Part shown: positions 1-8,593 of the stretch, one piece after another
Position numbering within the stretch: the first letter of the stretch is position 1
How the letters are laid out: each line of letters opens with the position of its first letter
Assembly (NCBI GenBank): GCA_024234675.1
Contig: JACKNU010000001.1
Location: forward strand, 806,001 to 870,000
Source of the DNA: Pseudomonadales bacterium
GTDB lineage: Bacteria; Pseudomonadota; Gammaproteobacteria; Pseudomonadales; Halieaceae
Direction: 5' to 3'
DNA: 64,000 nucleotides
The notes under the pieces: model-generated
Database searches by the model: none
Seen by the model: the letters and a program-made list of their open reading frames with translations, nothing else
What the model was told of the DNA's origin: nothing
Translations under genes and position numbers: made by a program

Positions 1-307
1 CGAGTTCCACATCCCAGAGGCTCTTGCCGGAGTGCCGGTCGAAGGCCTCGAGATCGCCATTGGCTGCGGCGGCGTAGATGACGTCGCCTTTCACCACCGG
101 CTGGATACGGTAGAAGCCGTCACCCTGGCCATTGCCCACACCATGGGACCAGAGCTCCTTGATTTTGACCGTCTGCTTGAAATCCACCAGTTCGGCCGGC
201 GCTTTCGGGTCGTCATCATCCACCTCGAACCAACCCTCGATGGTGCTGCAGGCTCCCAGGCTCAGTAGCAGGGTGGCGGCGAGCAGCCAGCGGTATACCT
301 GCTGCAT
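1..307 (-). CDS. bamB: Outer-membrane assembly lipoprotein BamB (N-terminal part; runs off the window)
   Basis: BamB is the beta-propeller lipoprotein of the BAM complex that inserts outer-membrane proteins. Only the first 102 codons are inside the window. The start is ATG at 307. The product opens with a lipoprotein signal peptide ending in LSLGAC (lipidated Cys about residue 20). An acidic linker follows, then the first propeller blade, with VIYAAAANGDLEAFD and GKSLWDVEL, typical PQQ-like repeat strands. It lies 4 bp downstream of yfgM, in the usual hisS-yfgM-bamB order. Identification rests on the lipobox, the blade motifs and the context. The C-terminal blades cannot be judged. Confidence 0.93.
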   Translation of the reverse strand, partial: MQQVYRWLLAATLLLSLGACSTIEGWFEVDDDDPKAPAELVDFKQTVKIKELWSHGVGNGQGDGFYRIQPVVKGDVIYAAAANGDLEAFDRHSGKSLWDVEL

Positions 308-311
308 GGAC

Positions 312-1016
312 CTAGCCTCCCTCGCCGGCGGCGGGTGCCGCTGCCGTGTCAGCCAGCGCCGGGACCCTGGAGCCGAGCGCCTGCAGCTTCTGCTCCAGGC
401 TTGCCAGGTTGATTTCGCCGTCGGCCGTCGCCATGGCACGGGCGGCCAGGTAAGCCTCCAGGGCCTCGTCCTCGCGGCCCAGGCTCAGCAGGATATCCCC
501 GCGGGCAAGGGCGTAGGATGCCCCGTAAGCGCCGGCATCCACCTCGGCGAGGATACCCAGGGCCTGTTCCTGCTGCCCCTGGGCGGCCAGCACCCGCGCC
601 AGGCGCAACTGGGCGATCCGGGCGACATCGCTGCCCGCGTCGGCCTTGCCCAGCACCCAGCGCAATTCGGTCTCGGCGCCGGTCAGGTCGTTCTCGCCCA
701 CCGCGGTGCTGGCCAGCTGCAGGGCGGCGAACTGCGCATAGCTGGTGCCCTCGTATTCGGACTTGAGCTGCTGCGCCAGTTGCACCGCGACCTCCTGCTG
801 TTCACCGGGCAACACCGGGGTACTGAAGGCCTGCAGCATGCGCTGGTACAGATCCGAGGCGCCTTCACTGCGCTCCTCGTTGTATTGCTTGAAGCCCTGC
901 CAGCCAAACCCGATACCCAGCGCCACGATGATGGCCACGATAGTGGAGCGCCCGTTTTCCTTCCACCAGCGCCGCAGCGCCTCGACCTGTTCTTCTTCTG
1001 TGCGATATGATTCCAC
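312..1016 (-). CDS. yfgM: YfgM-family TPR protein, ancillary SecYEG translocon subunit
   Basis: This is a 234-residue inner-membrane protein of the YfgM family, which attaches to the Sec translocon and periplasmic chaperones. The N-terminus is charged (TEEEQVEALRRWWKENGR). One membrane segment spans about residues 23-40, and a periplasmic region of alanine/leucine-rich TPR-like helices follows. The start is GTG at 1016, right where the family's MExYxTEEEQ-type N-terminus begins. hisS ends 15 bp upstream and bamB begins 4 bp downstream, so the three genes are probably cotranscribed. Length and layout match the family. The gene name is transferred from the conserved neighbourhood and topology. 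Confidence 0.92.
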   Translation of the reverse strand: MESYRTEEEQVEALRRWWKENGRSTIVAIIVALGIGFGWQGFKQYNEERSEGASDLYQRMLQAFSTPVLPGEQQEVAVQLAQQLKSEYEGTSYAQFAALQLASTAVGENDLTGAETELRWVLGKADAGSDVARIAQLRLARVLAAQGQQEQALGILAEVDAGAYGASYALARGDILLSLGREDEALEAYLAARAMATADGEINLASLEQKLQALGSRVPALADTAAAPAAGEGG

Positions 1017-1031
1017 GTCTACCTGTTCCTC

Positions 1032-2333
1032 TTAGCCCATTCGATCGGCGAACGCTGCCACCAGGGTCGCCTCCAAGTGTTCCCGCGGCACGGTTTGCTG
1101 CCCGGGGTTGTCTACCTGCGCAGCCTGATCGCGCAACTGTTTAATCGTTACTTTGCCGTTGGCCACCTCGTCCTCGCCCCAGATCAACGCCACCCTGGCG
1201 CCGCTCTTGTCCGCTTTCTTCAACTGGCTCTTGAAACTGCCCGCGCCGGTGTGCTGCAGGATAACCAGCTCGCCCAGCTTGTCGCGAACCGCTTCCACGG
1301 CGGCCAGGGCCTCGCGCTGCGCCGCCTCGCCAACCGCCACCACATAGGCGTCGACGCCGCGCCCGGCAGGGACAGCCTGCGCCGACTCCAGCAGCAGTAA
1401 TACCAGGCGTTCCATGCCCATGGCAAAGCCCACGGCGGGGGTGGGTTTGCCGCCCAGCTGCTCCACCAGGCCATCATAGCGACCGCCGGCACAGACCGTG
1501 CCCTGGGCGCCGAGACGATCGGTCACCCATTCAAAAACCGTCTTGTTGTAGTAATCCAGGCCGCGTACCAGGCGAGCGTTCACCACGTAGCGCTGCCCCG
1601 CCGCGTCCAGCAGCTCCCGCAGCCGCGCGAAGTCGTCCCGCGACTCCTCGTCCAGGAAATCCGCCAGTGCCGGGGCGCCATCCAGCAGAGCCTGGGTCTG
1701 GGGATTCTTGCTGTCGAGAATGCGCAGCGGATTGCTGTGCAGGCGCCGCTGGCTGTCCTCATCCAGCGCGTCCTCGCGCTGCTGCAGGTACTCGACCAGT
1801 GCCGACCGGTAAGCCTGGCGCGCACTGCTGCTGCCTATGGAGTTCAGCTGCAATGCAACGCTGTCGACCAACCCCAGCTGCCGCCAGATTCGGGCGCTGA
1901 GGAGAATGATTTCCGCATCCATGTCCGGCGTGGGAACTCCGAAGGCCTCCACCCCGATCTGGTGGAACTGGCGCTGGCGCCCCTTCTGTGGGCGCTCATA
2001 GCGAAACATGGGGCCGGCGTACCACAGGCGCTGGGGCACGCCCAGCAGTCCCTGCTGGATGGCGGCGCGGACGCAACCGGCGGTCCCTTCCGGGCGCAGA
2101 GTCAGGCTGTCGCCATTGCGGTCGTCGAAGCTGTACATCTCCTTCTCGACGATATCGGTTACCTCGCCGATGGAGCGCTTGAACAGCCGGGTGGACTCCA
2201 CCAGCGGCAGGCGTATCTCGCCGTAACCATAGCTCGACAGTACCCGGCTCACCGTCTGCTCCAGGTGCTGCCAGTGGGGTGTCTCGTCCGGCAGGATATC
2301 GTTCATCCCGCGGACGGCTCTGATATTGCTCAC
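1032..2333 (-). CDS. hisS: Histidyl-tRNA synthetase
   Basis: This class II aminoacyl-tRNA synthetase charges tRNA-His. The 433 residues match the normal length. The N-terminus RAVRGMNDILPDE is diagnostic. Motif 2 (RYERPQKGRQRQFHQIG) lies about residues 111-127. The HisRS-specific RGLDYYNKTVFEW and AGGRYDGL signatures follow near residues 258-290, then FAMGMERL (motif 3). The C-terminal anticodon-binding domain is complete. Translation starts at GTG 2333, consistent with the family N-terminus SNIRAVRGM. It sits 24 bp after ispG and 15 bp before yfgM. Confidence 0.98.
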   Translation of the reverse strand: MSNIRAVRGMNDILPDETPHWQHLEQTVSRVLSSYGYGEIRLPLVESTRLFKRSIGEVTDIVEKEMYSFDDRNGDSLTLRPEGTAGCVRAAIQQGLLGVPQRLWYAGPMFRYERPQKGRQRQFHQIGVEAFGVPTPDMDAEIILLSARIWRQLGLVDSVALQLNSIGSSSARQAYRSALVEYLQQREDALDEDSQRRLHSNPLRILDSKNPQTQALLDGAPALADFLDEESRDDFARLRELLDAAGQRYVVNARLVRGLDYYNKTVFEWVTDRLGAQGTVCAGGRYDGLVEQLGGKPTPAVGFAMGMERLVLLLLESAQAVPAGRGVDAYVVAVGEAAQREALAAVEAVRDKLGELVILQHTGAGSFKSQLKKADKSGARVALIWGEDEVANGKVTIKQLRDQAAQVDNPGQQTVPREHLEATLVAAFADRMG

Positions 2334-2357
2334 AGCGTCTCCGGTTATCTCTTAAAG

Positions 2358-3488
2358 TCAGGCGGACGATTTCAGAATGAGTTTTTCGTCCGCTGCGGCC
2401 CGCGCCTGTTCCAGTTCAGCGGCGCGCTGCCGGATCACCTGCTCCAGGTGGTCGACGAAATCCTGGTTGCTCACCTTATGGTCAGGCTCCCCCGCCACGT
2501 AGATCAGGTTGTTGGGCGTGGCGCCGGTCAGGCCTACGTCCGCCTCCCTGGCTTCACCGGGTCCGTTGACAATGCAGCCGATCACCGCGACGTCCATGGG
2601 GGTGCGGATATCCTCCAGGCGCTGCTCGAGAGTGTTCATGGTCGCGATCACATCGAAGTTCTGGCGGGAGCAGCTGGGGCAGGCTATGAAGTTGATGCCG
2701 TTGGTGCGCAGCTTGAGGCTCTTGAGAATCTCGAAGCCCACCTTCACTTCCTCTACCGGGTCGGCCGCCAGGGATATGCGGATGGTATCGCCGATGCCGT
2801 CCATGAGCAGCATGCCCAGGCCCACCGCGGATTTTACCGTGCCGCCGCGCAGGCCGCCGGCCTCGGTGATGCCCAGGTGCAAAGGCTGCTCGATTTCCCT
2901 GGCCAGCAGGCGGTAGGCCTCCACCGCCATGAAGACATCGGAGGCCTTTACGCTGACCTTGAATTCCGGGTAGTTGAACTTTTCGAGGATGGCGACATGG
3001 CGCATGGCTGATTCCACCAGCGCCGCGGCGGTGGGCTCGCCGTACTTGCGCTGCAACTCCTTGCCCAGCGAACCCGCATTTACCCCTATGCGTATCGGGA
3101 TGCCCCGGTCCCGGGCACTGTCGATCACCGCCCGCACCTTGGCATCGCTACCGATATTGCCGGGGTTGATGCGCAGGCAGTCCACTCCGTACTCGGCTAC
3201 CTTGAGCGCGATCTTGTGGTCGAAATGGATGTCCGCCACCAGCGGCACCTGCACCTGGGCGCGAATCTCGCGAAAGGCCTCGGCGGCGTCCATGCTGGGA
3301 ACGGAGACGCGCACGATATCGGCCCCGGCATCGGCTATGGCACGCACCTGGGCCACAGTCGCCGCCACGTCGCAGGTTTCCGTGTTGGTCATGCTCTGCA
3401 CGCTGATGGGCGCATCGCCGCCCACCGCGACGCTGCCAACCATGATCTGCCGGCTGGCACGACGTTTGATCGGGTTAACCGTCTTCAT
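2358..3488 (-). CDS. ispG: 4-hydroxy-3-methylbut-2-enyl-diphosphate synthase IspG
   Basis: IspG is the [4Fe-4S] enzyme of the MEP isoprenoid pathway that converts MEcPP to HMBPP. The 376-residue protein starts with an N-terminal TIM barrel (VGGDAPISVQSMTNT, VADIHFDHKIAL, INPGNIG). The cluster ligands are Cys270 and Cys273 (IACPSCSRQ) and Cys305, plus Glu312 in IGCIVNGPGEA, all at the same numbers as in the E. coli enzyme. The start codon overlaps the rodZ stop as ATGA (3485-3488), so the two genes are translationally coupled. Confidence 0.98.
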   Translation of the reverse strand: MKTVNPIKRRASRQIMVGSVAVGGDAPISVQSMTNTETCDVAATVAQVRAIADAGADIVRVSVPSMDAAEAFREIRAQVQVPLVADIHFDHKIALKVAEYGVDCLRINPGNIGSDAKVRAVIDSARDRGIPIRIGVNAGSLGKELQRKYGEPTAAALVESAMRHVAILEKFNYPEFKVSVKASDVFMAVEAYRLLAREIEQPLHLGITEAGGLRGGTVKSAVGLGMLLMDGIGDTIRISLAADPVEEVKVGFEILKSLKLRTNGINFIACPSCSRQNFDVIATMNTLEQRLEDIRTPMDVAVIGCIVNGPGEAREADVGLTGATPNNLIYVAGEPDHKVSNQDFVDHLEQVIRQRAAELEQARAAADEKLILKSSA

Positions 3489-3979
3489 CTGTCACCTCCA
3501 GGGCTGTCTTCCCGTTTGCCAGGCGCCGCGGCGCCGGTCTCTGCGGCGCTGGAAACATCCTTGGCGGGTGCGGGCATCACCGCTTCAGGCTCGCCGCGCC
3601 ACCACCAGATGGCCAGCACCAGCAGCGCCAGCAGCACCAGCCCCGTCACCACACCCAGGCCCGTGCGCTGCAACTGTACCGGGCCACTGCTGCTGCGCTT
3701 TTCCTGCCTGGGGCCGTCTCCCGCCGCCAACCGGTCAAAGGCCGCCAGCAGTTGCGCCTCGTCGACTCCCAGCATCTTGCCGTAAGCCTTCACATAACCG
3801 CGGGCAAAGGCCGGGCGGCGCAGGGCCTGGAAGTCGTCCCGCTCGATAATGGCGGTGTATCCGGGCATCCAGTTGAGCCGGTCGGCCACCTCCCGCTCGG
3901 AAAGCTGCTGGGCCTCACGGGCTGTTTTCAGCAGGGTACCGGGCGTAATGAAGGCATCCAGTTGTACCTCATCCGTCAC
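3485..3979 (-). CDS. rodZ: RodZ-like helix-turn-helix membrane protein, short form without periplasmic domain
   Basis: RodZ links the MreB cytoskeleton to the elongation machinery. Residues 12-85 form a Cro/C1-type HTH domain (TPGTLLKTAREAQQLSEREV, then AFARGYVKAYGKMLGVD). A basic linker and one membrane segment (about 107-127, ending WWWRG) follow, with only about 35 Ala/Pro-rich residues beyond it. Full-length RodZ is usually above 300 residues and ends in a DUF4115 periplasmic domain, which is missing here. The context pilW-rodZ-ispG is the standard rodZ locus. It overlaps ispG by 4 bp, and its own start overlaps the pilW stop (ATGA, 3976-3979). The frame is closed and coupled on both sides, so a sequencing frameshift is not obvious. 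Confidence 0.85.
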   Translation of the reverse strand: MTDEVQLDAFITPGTLLKTAREAQQLSEREVADRLNWMPGYTAIIERDDFQALRRPAFARGYVKAYGKMLGVDEAQLLAAFDRLAAGDGPRQEKRSSSGPVQLQRTGLGVVTGLVLLALLVLAIWWWRGEPEAVMPAPAKDVSSAAETGAAAPGKREDSPGGDR

Positions 3980-4746
3980 TTGGCATCGGTCCGCTTGAAG
4001 GCCTGGTATTCAACTGAATCGGGATAGAGATTGCTCAGCGCCAGGGAATAGCTGCTCTCGGCGTCGCGGTCACCGGTTTCCCGCGACAGGCGTATGCCCA
4101 GCCACAATCCCCGCGCCGATTGCTGGCGCACCACCGAGCGATAGGTATCGTAGTATTTGCGGGCATTGACGTAATCCTTGGCGTCAAAGCGGATCTGGGC
4201 CATTTCCAGCAGGGCGATGGAGTTGGTCCGGTCCATGGCCAGGGCGCGCACAAAAGCCTCCTCGGCGCCCTCCGGGTCAAACAGTTGCATGCGGCACAGG
4301 CCCAGGTTCACAAACGCCAGGGGGCGGCCCGTGTAGAGGCTGTCCTTTACCACCACCTCGAGTTGCTTCTCCGCCTCCTCGTAGCGCTGCTGGGAGAACA
4401 GGAAGGCGGCAAAGTTGTTGCGCGCCCGCGGGAACTTGGGGTCGATCTTGATAGCCATCTTGAAGTTTTCCTCGGCGAGTTCGTACTCGCCGGTGCTCTG
4501 GTACACCAGGGCAAACGCTTCATAGACGTGGGCGTTGTTGGGATCTATGTCGTAGGCCAGCTTCAGGTTGCGCTTGGCGGCGTCCCAGTTCCCTTCCCCG
4601 ATATACTGCCGCGCCAGGGCGACGCGCTGGTCCAGTGCCTGTTCGGGGGAGTACTGCTCGCTGAAAACGCTTTCGGTTGTGGTAATACAACCGCCCGCCA
4701 GCGCCAGCAGCGAGGCGACACAGATTGTTCGCAAGATTGATTTCAT
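3976..4746 (-). CDS. pilW: Type IV pilus biogenesis/stability lipoprotein PilW (PilF)
   Basis: This TPR lipoprotein is needed for assembly and outer-membrane localisation of the type IV pilus secretin. The signal peptide ends LALAGGC, with the lipidated Cys at residue 20. Several TPR repeats follow, including ALVYQSTGEYELAEENFKMA and NNFAAFLFSQQRYEEAEKQL. The 256-residue length fits PilF/PilW. It sits in the conserved position between rlmN and rodZ. The presence of a Chp/Pil chemosensory operon at the other end of the window supports a functional type IV pilus in this organism. Confidence 0.94.
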   Translation of the reverse strand: MKSILRTICVASLLALAGGCITTTESVFSEQYSPEQALDQRVALARQYIGEGNWDAAKRNLKLAYDIDPNNAHVYEAFALVYQSTGEYELAEENFKMAIKIDPKFPRARNNFAAFLFSQQRYEEAEKQLEVVVKDSLYTGRPLAFVNLGLCRMQLFDPEGAEEAFVRALAMDRTNSIALLEMAQIRFDAKDYVNARKYYDTYRSVVRQQSARGLWLGIRLSRETGDRDAESSYSLALSNLYPDSVEYQAFKRTDAK

Positions 4747-4751
4747 TTCAA

Positions 4752-5897
4752 TTAGCCTACCTGTATTACCTGGGTGTCAGCAGCCGCCCGGTGGCGCTCG
4801 CTGCGGCGGGTGCGATCCACCACCTGGCCGACCAGCTGGCCGCAGGCCGCGTCGATATCATCGCCGCGGGTGGTCCGCACGGTCACCACGAAACCCGCGT
4901 CCACCAGCACCTGCCAGAAGCGGCTCACCGCGTTACCACTGGGGCGCTGGTACCCGGATTGGGGGAAACTGTTGAACGGAATCAGGTTTATCTTACAGGG
5001 AAAGTCCCTGAGCAGCACTGCCAGTTCCCGGGCGTGTTCGGGCTGGTCGTTCACGCCCGCGATCAGGGTGTATTCCACGGTTACCACCCGCTTGCTGTCG
5101 CGCTGGGCCTCGATGTAAGCGCGCGCGCTGCGCAGCAGGCTGGCGATGGGGTATTTGCGATTGATGGGCACCAGCTGGTCGCGCAGGGCGTCATTGGGCG
5201 CGTGCAGGGAGATGGCCAGGGACACCTCGCTGCAGCCGGCCAGCCTGTCCAGCGCCGGCACCACCCCGGAGGTGCTCAAAGTCACGCGGCGCTTGGAGAT
5301 GCCGTAGGCCAGGTCTTCCAGCATCAGGTCCATGGCGGCGACCACGTTGTCGAAATTGAGCAGCGGCTCGCCCATGCCCATCATCACCACATTGGTGACG
5401 ATGCGCCCCTTGCCGGACTGGAAGGCATCGTAGGACTTTATCGCCAGCCAGACCTGGCCGATGATTTCCGCGGCACTGAGGTCCCGCTGGAAGCCCTGCT
5501 TGCCGGTGGAGCAGAAGCTGCAATCCAGGCTGCAGCCAACCTGGGAGGAGACACACAGGGTGCCGCGACCGCCGTCCGGGATAAGCACAGTCTCCACCAG
5601 GCCGCCGCCGTCTACCCGGATTGCCCATTTGCGGGTACCGTCGGCGGAGTCGCTCTGGCTGACCACCTCCGGCGGCCGCACCTCGGCGATCTGCAGCAGC
5701 TTTTCCCGCAGGCCCTTGCCCAGGTTGGACATGCCGGCGATGTCGGTAACCCCCGCGTGGTGTATCCACTTCAATACCTGCTGCGCACGAAACTTCTTCT
5801 CCCCGATATCCAGGAAGAACTGCTCCATCTGGCGCAGGGACAAGCCCAGGAGGTTTACCCTGGGCTGGCCGTCGCTGTCAGTGACGAGGGCGCTCAT
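4752..5897 (-). CDS. rlmN: Dual-specificity 23S rRNA/tRNA adenine C2-methyltransferase RlmN
   Basis: RlmN is a radical-SAM enzyme that methylates A2503 of 23S rRNA and A37 of some tRNAs. The 381-residue protein carries the cluster motif Cys122-x3-Cys126-x2-Cys129 (VGCSLDCSFCSTG). The S-adenosylmethionine region GMGEPLLNFDNV follows, and a second catalytic cysteine at about residue 352 lies in DDIDAACGQL. It ends with a short basic tail. Start ATG at 5897. It is 5 bp upstream of pilW and 17 bp downstream of ndk. Confidence 0.98.
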   Translation of the reverse strand: MSALVTDSDGQPRVNLLGLSLRQMEQFFLDIGEKKFRAQQVLKWIHHAGVTDIAGMSNLGKGLREKLLQIAEVRPPEVVSQSDSADGTRKWAIRVDGGGLVETVLIPDGGRGTLCVSSQVGCSLDCSFCSTGKQGFQRDLSAAEIIGQVWLAIKSYDAFQSGKGRIVTNVVMMGMGEPLLNFDNVVAAMDLMLEDLAYGISKRRVTLSTSGVVPALDRLAGCSEVSLAISLHAPNDALRDQLVPINRKYPIASLLRSARAYIEAQRDSKRVVTVEYTLIAGVNDQPEHARELAVLLRDFPCKINLIPFNSFPQSGYQRPSGNAVSRFWQVLVDAGFVVTVRTTRGDDIDAACGQLVGQVVDRTRRSERHRAAADTQVIQVG

Positions 5898-5914
5898 GGG
5901 TTAGTCGCCGCAGC

Positions 5915-6346
5915 CTATTCCGGACGCGCGCAGAGTTCGCTGGCAGCGAAGAAATAGGCGATTTCCCGGGCGGCGGATTCCGTGGAGTCGGAGCCGTGCA
6001 CGGCATTGGCATCGATGGAGGAGGCGAAATCGGCGCGGATGGTGCCCTCAGCGGCTTCCCGGGGGTTGGTCGCGCCCATCAGTTCGCGGTTCTTGGCGAC
6101 CGCGCCCTCACCTTCCAGCACCTGTACCATCACCGGCCCGGAGGTCATGAACTCGATCAGGGCGGGAAAGAAGGGGCGCTCGCGGTGCTCGGCATAGAAA
6201 CCACCGGCGACGGCGTCGCTGAGCTGCAGCATTTTGGCCGCCACGACACGCAGGCCGTTGGTCTCGAAACGGGAGTAGATCTTGCCGATGATGTTCTTGC
6301 CTACCGCGTCGGGCTTGATGATGGAAAGCGTGCGTTCAACCGCCAT
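5915..6346 (-). CDS. ndk: Nucleoside diphosphate kinase
   Basis: This enzyme transfers the gamma phosphate between nucleoside triphosphates and diphosphates through a phosphohistidine. The start is placed at ATG 6346 (MAVERTLSIIKPDAVGK), preceded by a strong AGGAGA. An in-frame extension further upstream is not family-like. The resulting 143 residues are the usual length. The active-site histidine is His117 in ANAVHGSDS, and the P-loop-like NPREAAEGTIRADF region is complete. A 119-bp gap to iscS leaves room for its own promoter. Confidence 0.98.
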   Translation of the reverse strand: MAVERTLSIIKPDAVGKNIIGKIYSRFETNGLRVVAAKMLQLSDAVAGGFYAEHRERPFFPALIEFMTSGPVMVQVLEGEGAVAKNRELMGATNPREAAEGTIRADFASSIDANAVHGSDSTESAAREIAYFFAASELCARPE

Positions 6347-6465
6347 GGGGGTCTCCTGATATGACATTGTGGGGAAATATGGAGCTGCAGGCCGGCGTAC
6401 CAGGTGCCACCACCGGGGTCCGCAGGCCAAAAGCCGCGCAATTATACGGACTTTGGCCCCGGGTT

Positions 6466-7632
6466 TCACCCAGTATCGGAGGGTCTCGCCCGCAGTGACG
6501 TCACCGCGTGGCGCAACTGCTGCACCGCCAGATCGACGTCCTCGGGGCTGGTGAACCGGCCAAAGCTGAAACGCAGGGAACTGTGGGCCAGTTCATCGGG
6601 CAGGCCGATGGCCCGCAGCACGTAGGAGGGCTCCAGGCTGGCAGAGGTGCAGGCGGAGCCGGTGGACAGGGCCAGGTCCTTGAGGCTCATCAGCAGCGCC
6701 TCGCCGTCCACGCCCGCCACCGCCACGTTGAGGGCTCCCGGCAGGCGCTGCTGCCGATGGCCGTTTACCTGGATGTCGCCAAGATCACTGATGCCCGCCC
6801 AGAAACGCTCCCGCAGGTCGGTCAGCCGCTCTATCTCCTCCTGCAGGGACGCCGCCGCCAGCCTGGCCGCCTCCCCCATGCCCACCACCTGGTGCGTGGC
6901 CAGGGTCCCCGAGCGCATGCCCCGCTCGTGATCGCCGCCGTGCATCTGCGCCTGCAGCCGCACCCTTGGCTGGCGGCGCACGTACAGCACCCCCACCCCC
7001 TTGGGGCCATACATTTTGTGGGCGGAAAGCGACATCAGGTCCACTTCCAGCTGGCCCAGGTCCAGGGGCAGTTTGGCCGCGCTCTGCGCGGCGTCGCAAT
7101 GGAACAGCACCCCCGCGGCACGGGTCACCCGGCCGATCGCCGCGATATCGTTGACGGTGCCCAACTCGTTGTTGGCGTGCATGATACTGACCAGGATGGT
7201 GTCGGGGCGCAGGGCGGCGGCCACCGCCTGGGGCGCAATCAGCCCGTCGGCGCCGGGCTCCAGGTATGTCACCTCGAAGCCCTCATCCTCCAGGTAGCGG
7301 CAGCTGTCCAGCACCGCCTTGTGCTCGATGCGGGAGGTGACGAGATGGCGGCCACGCTCGCGGTGGTACTGGGCCACGCCCTTGATAGCGAGGTTATCGG
7401 ACTCGGTGGCCCCGGACGTCCAGACGATTTCCCGGGGATCCGCGCCGATGAGGTCCGCCACCTGCCGGCGCGCCTGTTCCACGACCTCCTCCGCCTTCCA
7501 GCCATAGATGTGCGAACGCGAGGCGGCGTTGCCGAATATCCCGTCCATGGACAGGCATTGCAGCATCTTCTCCACCACCCGCGGGTCGACCGGGGTGGTG
7601 GCGAGATAATCCAGGTATATCGGTTTGCGCAT
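6466..7632 (-). CDS. iscS: IscS-type cysteine desulfurase, shortened C-terminus, without isc partners
   Basis: This PLP enzyme releases sulfur from cysteine as an enzyme-bound persulfide. The PLP lysine is Lys206 (SLSAHKMYGPKG) and the persulfide cysteine is Cys328 in STGSACTSASLEPSYVL, both at E. coli IscS numbering. The protein ends at residue 388, about 16 residues short of E. coli IscS, and its tail (HAVTSLRARPSDTG) does not resemble the usual IscU-contacting tail. The start ATG 7632 follows AGGAG. trmJ lies 9 bp upstream and ndk downstream. In related genomes iscR, iscU, iscA, hscBA and fdx occupy the gaps between trmJ, iscS and ndk; here they are absent. It may serve tRNA thiolation or a Suf-type system instead. 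Confidence 0.9.
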   Translation of the reverse strand: MRKPIYLDYLATTPVDPRVVEKMLQCLSMDGIFGNAASRSHIYGWKAEEVVEQARRQVADLIGADPREIVWTSGATESDNLAIKGVAQYHRERGRHLVTSRIEHKAVLDSCRYLEDEGFEVTYLEPGADGLIAPQAVAAALRPDTILVSIMHANNELGTVNDIAAIGRVTRAAGVLFHCDAAQSAAKLPLDLGQLEVDLMSLSAHKMYGPKGVGVLYVRRQPRVRLQAQMHGGDHERGMRSGTLATHQVVGMGEAARLAAASLQEEIERLTDLRERFWAGISDLGDIQVNGHRQQRLPGALNVAVAGVDGEALLMSLKDLALSTGSACTSASLEPSYVLRAIGLPDELAHSSLRFSFGRFTSPEDVDLAVQQLRHAVTSLRARPSDTG

Positions 7633-7641
7633 GGGGTACTC

Positions 7642-8400
7642 CTACTTGATCAGGTCGCGGGCCGCCTGCCCGCGGGCCACCCATTTGCCGGTTTCGGTAA
7701 GAATACCGCGCAGGATGTTCAGCTCCATCTCATCCAGCCGCACCCGGCCGTACAGCCGGCGCAGCCGCGCCATCAACTGCCGCGGCGCCGCGGGGTCCAG
7801 GAATTCCAGCTCCGTGAGCGTTTGCTCCAGGTGCACGTAAAAACGCTCCATGTTCTCGGCGGTGGCGAAGGGGGTATCCCAGACCTCATCCTCGCTGGCA
7901 GCCAGCTCCGGCTGCACCAGCAGCATGCGCAATTCGTAGCAGACGATCTGCACCGCCATCGCCAGGTTCAGGGAGCTGTAGGCCTCGGAGGTGGGTATAT
8001 TCAGGTGCAGGTTGCACAGCTGCAGTTCCTCGTTGGTCAGTCCCCGATCCTCCCGGCCGAACAATACCGCCACCTGCTCCCGGTCCGAGAGCCGGTCGAT
8101 GCGGGCGGCGCACTGCCGCGGGTCCAGCAGCGGCCAGGGTATGCGTCGCTCCCGGGCGCTGGTACCCACCACGAACTGGCAGTCGGCGACCGCCTGCTCG
8201 ACGGTATCGACCACGACCGCGGTCTCCAGCAGGTCCTCCGCCGAGGCCGCCCGCCAGCGAGCCTGCTCGTGGGGGAATTTGACCGGCGCCACCAGCACCA
8301 GCCGCGCCAGGCCCATGTTCTTCATGGCCCGGGCCACCCCGCCGATGTTGCCCGGATGGGTGGTGTTCACCAGTACGATGCGGATACTGTCGAGATTCAT
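7642..8400 (-). CDS. trmJ: tRNA (cytidine/uridine-2'-O-)-methyltransferase TrmJ
   Basis: This SPOUT-fold methyltransferase modifies tRNA position 32. The start is set at ATG 8400 (MNLDSIRIVLVNTTHPGNIG), giving 252 residues, close to the E. coli length. A much longer in-frame extension is possible but lacks family similarity. Motifs include NTTHPGNIGGVARAMKNMG near the N-terminus, LFGREDRGLTNEEL, and the knotted C-terminal part SSLNLAMAVQIVCYELR. Its stop is 9 bp from iscS. It diverges from suhB across a 193-bp intergenic region. Confidence 0.95.
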   Translation of the reverse strand: MNLDSIRIVLVNTTHPGNIGGVARAMKNMGLARLVLVAPVKFPHEQARWRAASAEDLLETAVVVDTVEQAVADCQFVVGTSARERRIPWPLLDPRQCAARIDRLSDREQVAVLFGREDRGLTNEELQLCNLHLNIPTSEAYSSLNLAMAVQIVCYELRMLLVQPELAASEDEVWDTPFATAENMERFYVHLEQTLTELEFLDPAAPRQLMARLRRLYGRVRLDEMELNILRGILTETGKWVARGQAARDLIK

Positions 8401-8530
8401 GGGCGCGCTGGATAACTGTGGGGCGCAGGAGTTTAGCAGGTTTCGAGGCGATATTTTATAGCCCGGGGGCCCGCGCCGGCCGTAACCGCGGCGAGCGGTG
8501 CGGGAAAAAGGCAGAACAGCGAGCCGATGC

Positions 8531-8559
8531 TTACTGACCACGGAGCATGCTGCTATAAT
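8531..8559 (+). promoter_or_regulatory. Sigma-70-type promoter for suhB
   Basis: A perfect -10 hexamer TATAAT lies at 8554-8559. A -35-like TTACTG is at 8531-8536, separated by exactly 17 bp. The predicted transcript would begin near 8566, about 28 nt before the suhB ATG. Assignment is by pattern only. Confidence 0.7.
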
Positions 8560-8593
8560 CGCGCGCCTCACGCAGCCCAGCCAGGACCCCAGC

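Noticed and set aside
6508..8415. A plus-strand open frame of 635 codons opposite iscS and trmJ
   Set aside because: It spans two well-identified genes on the opposite strand and has no recognisable domain.
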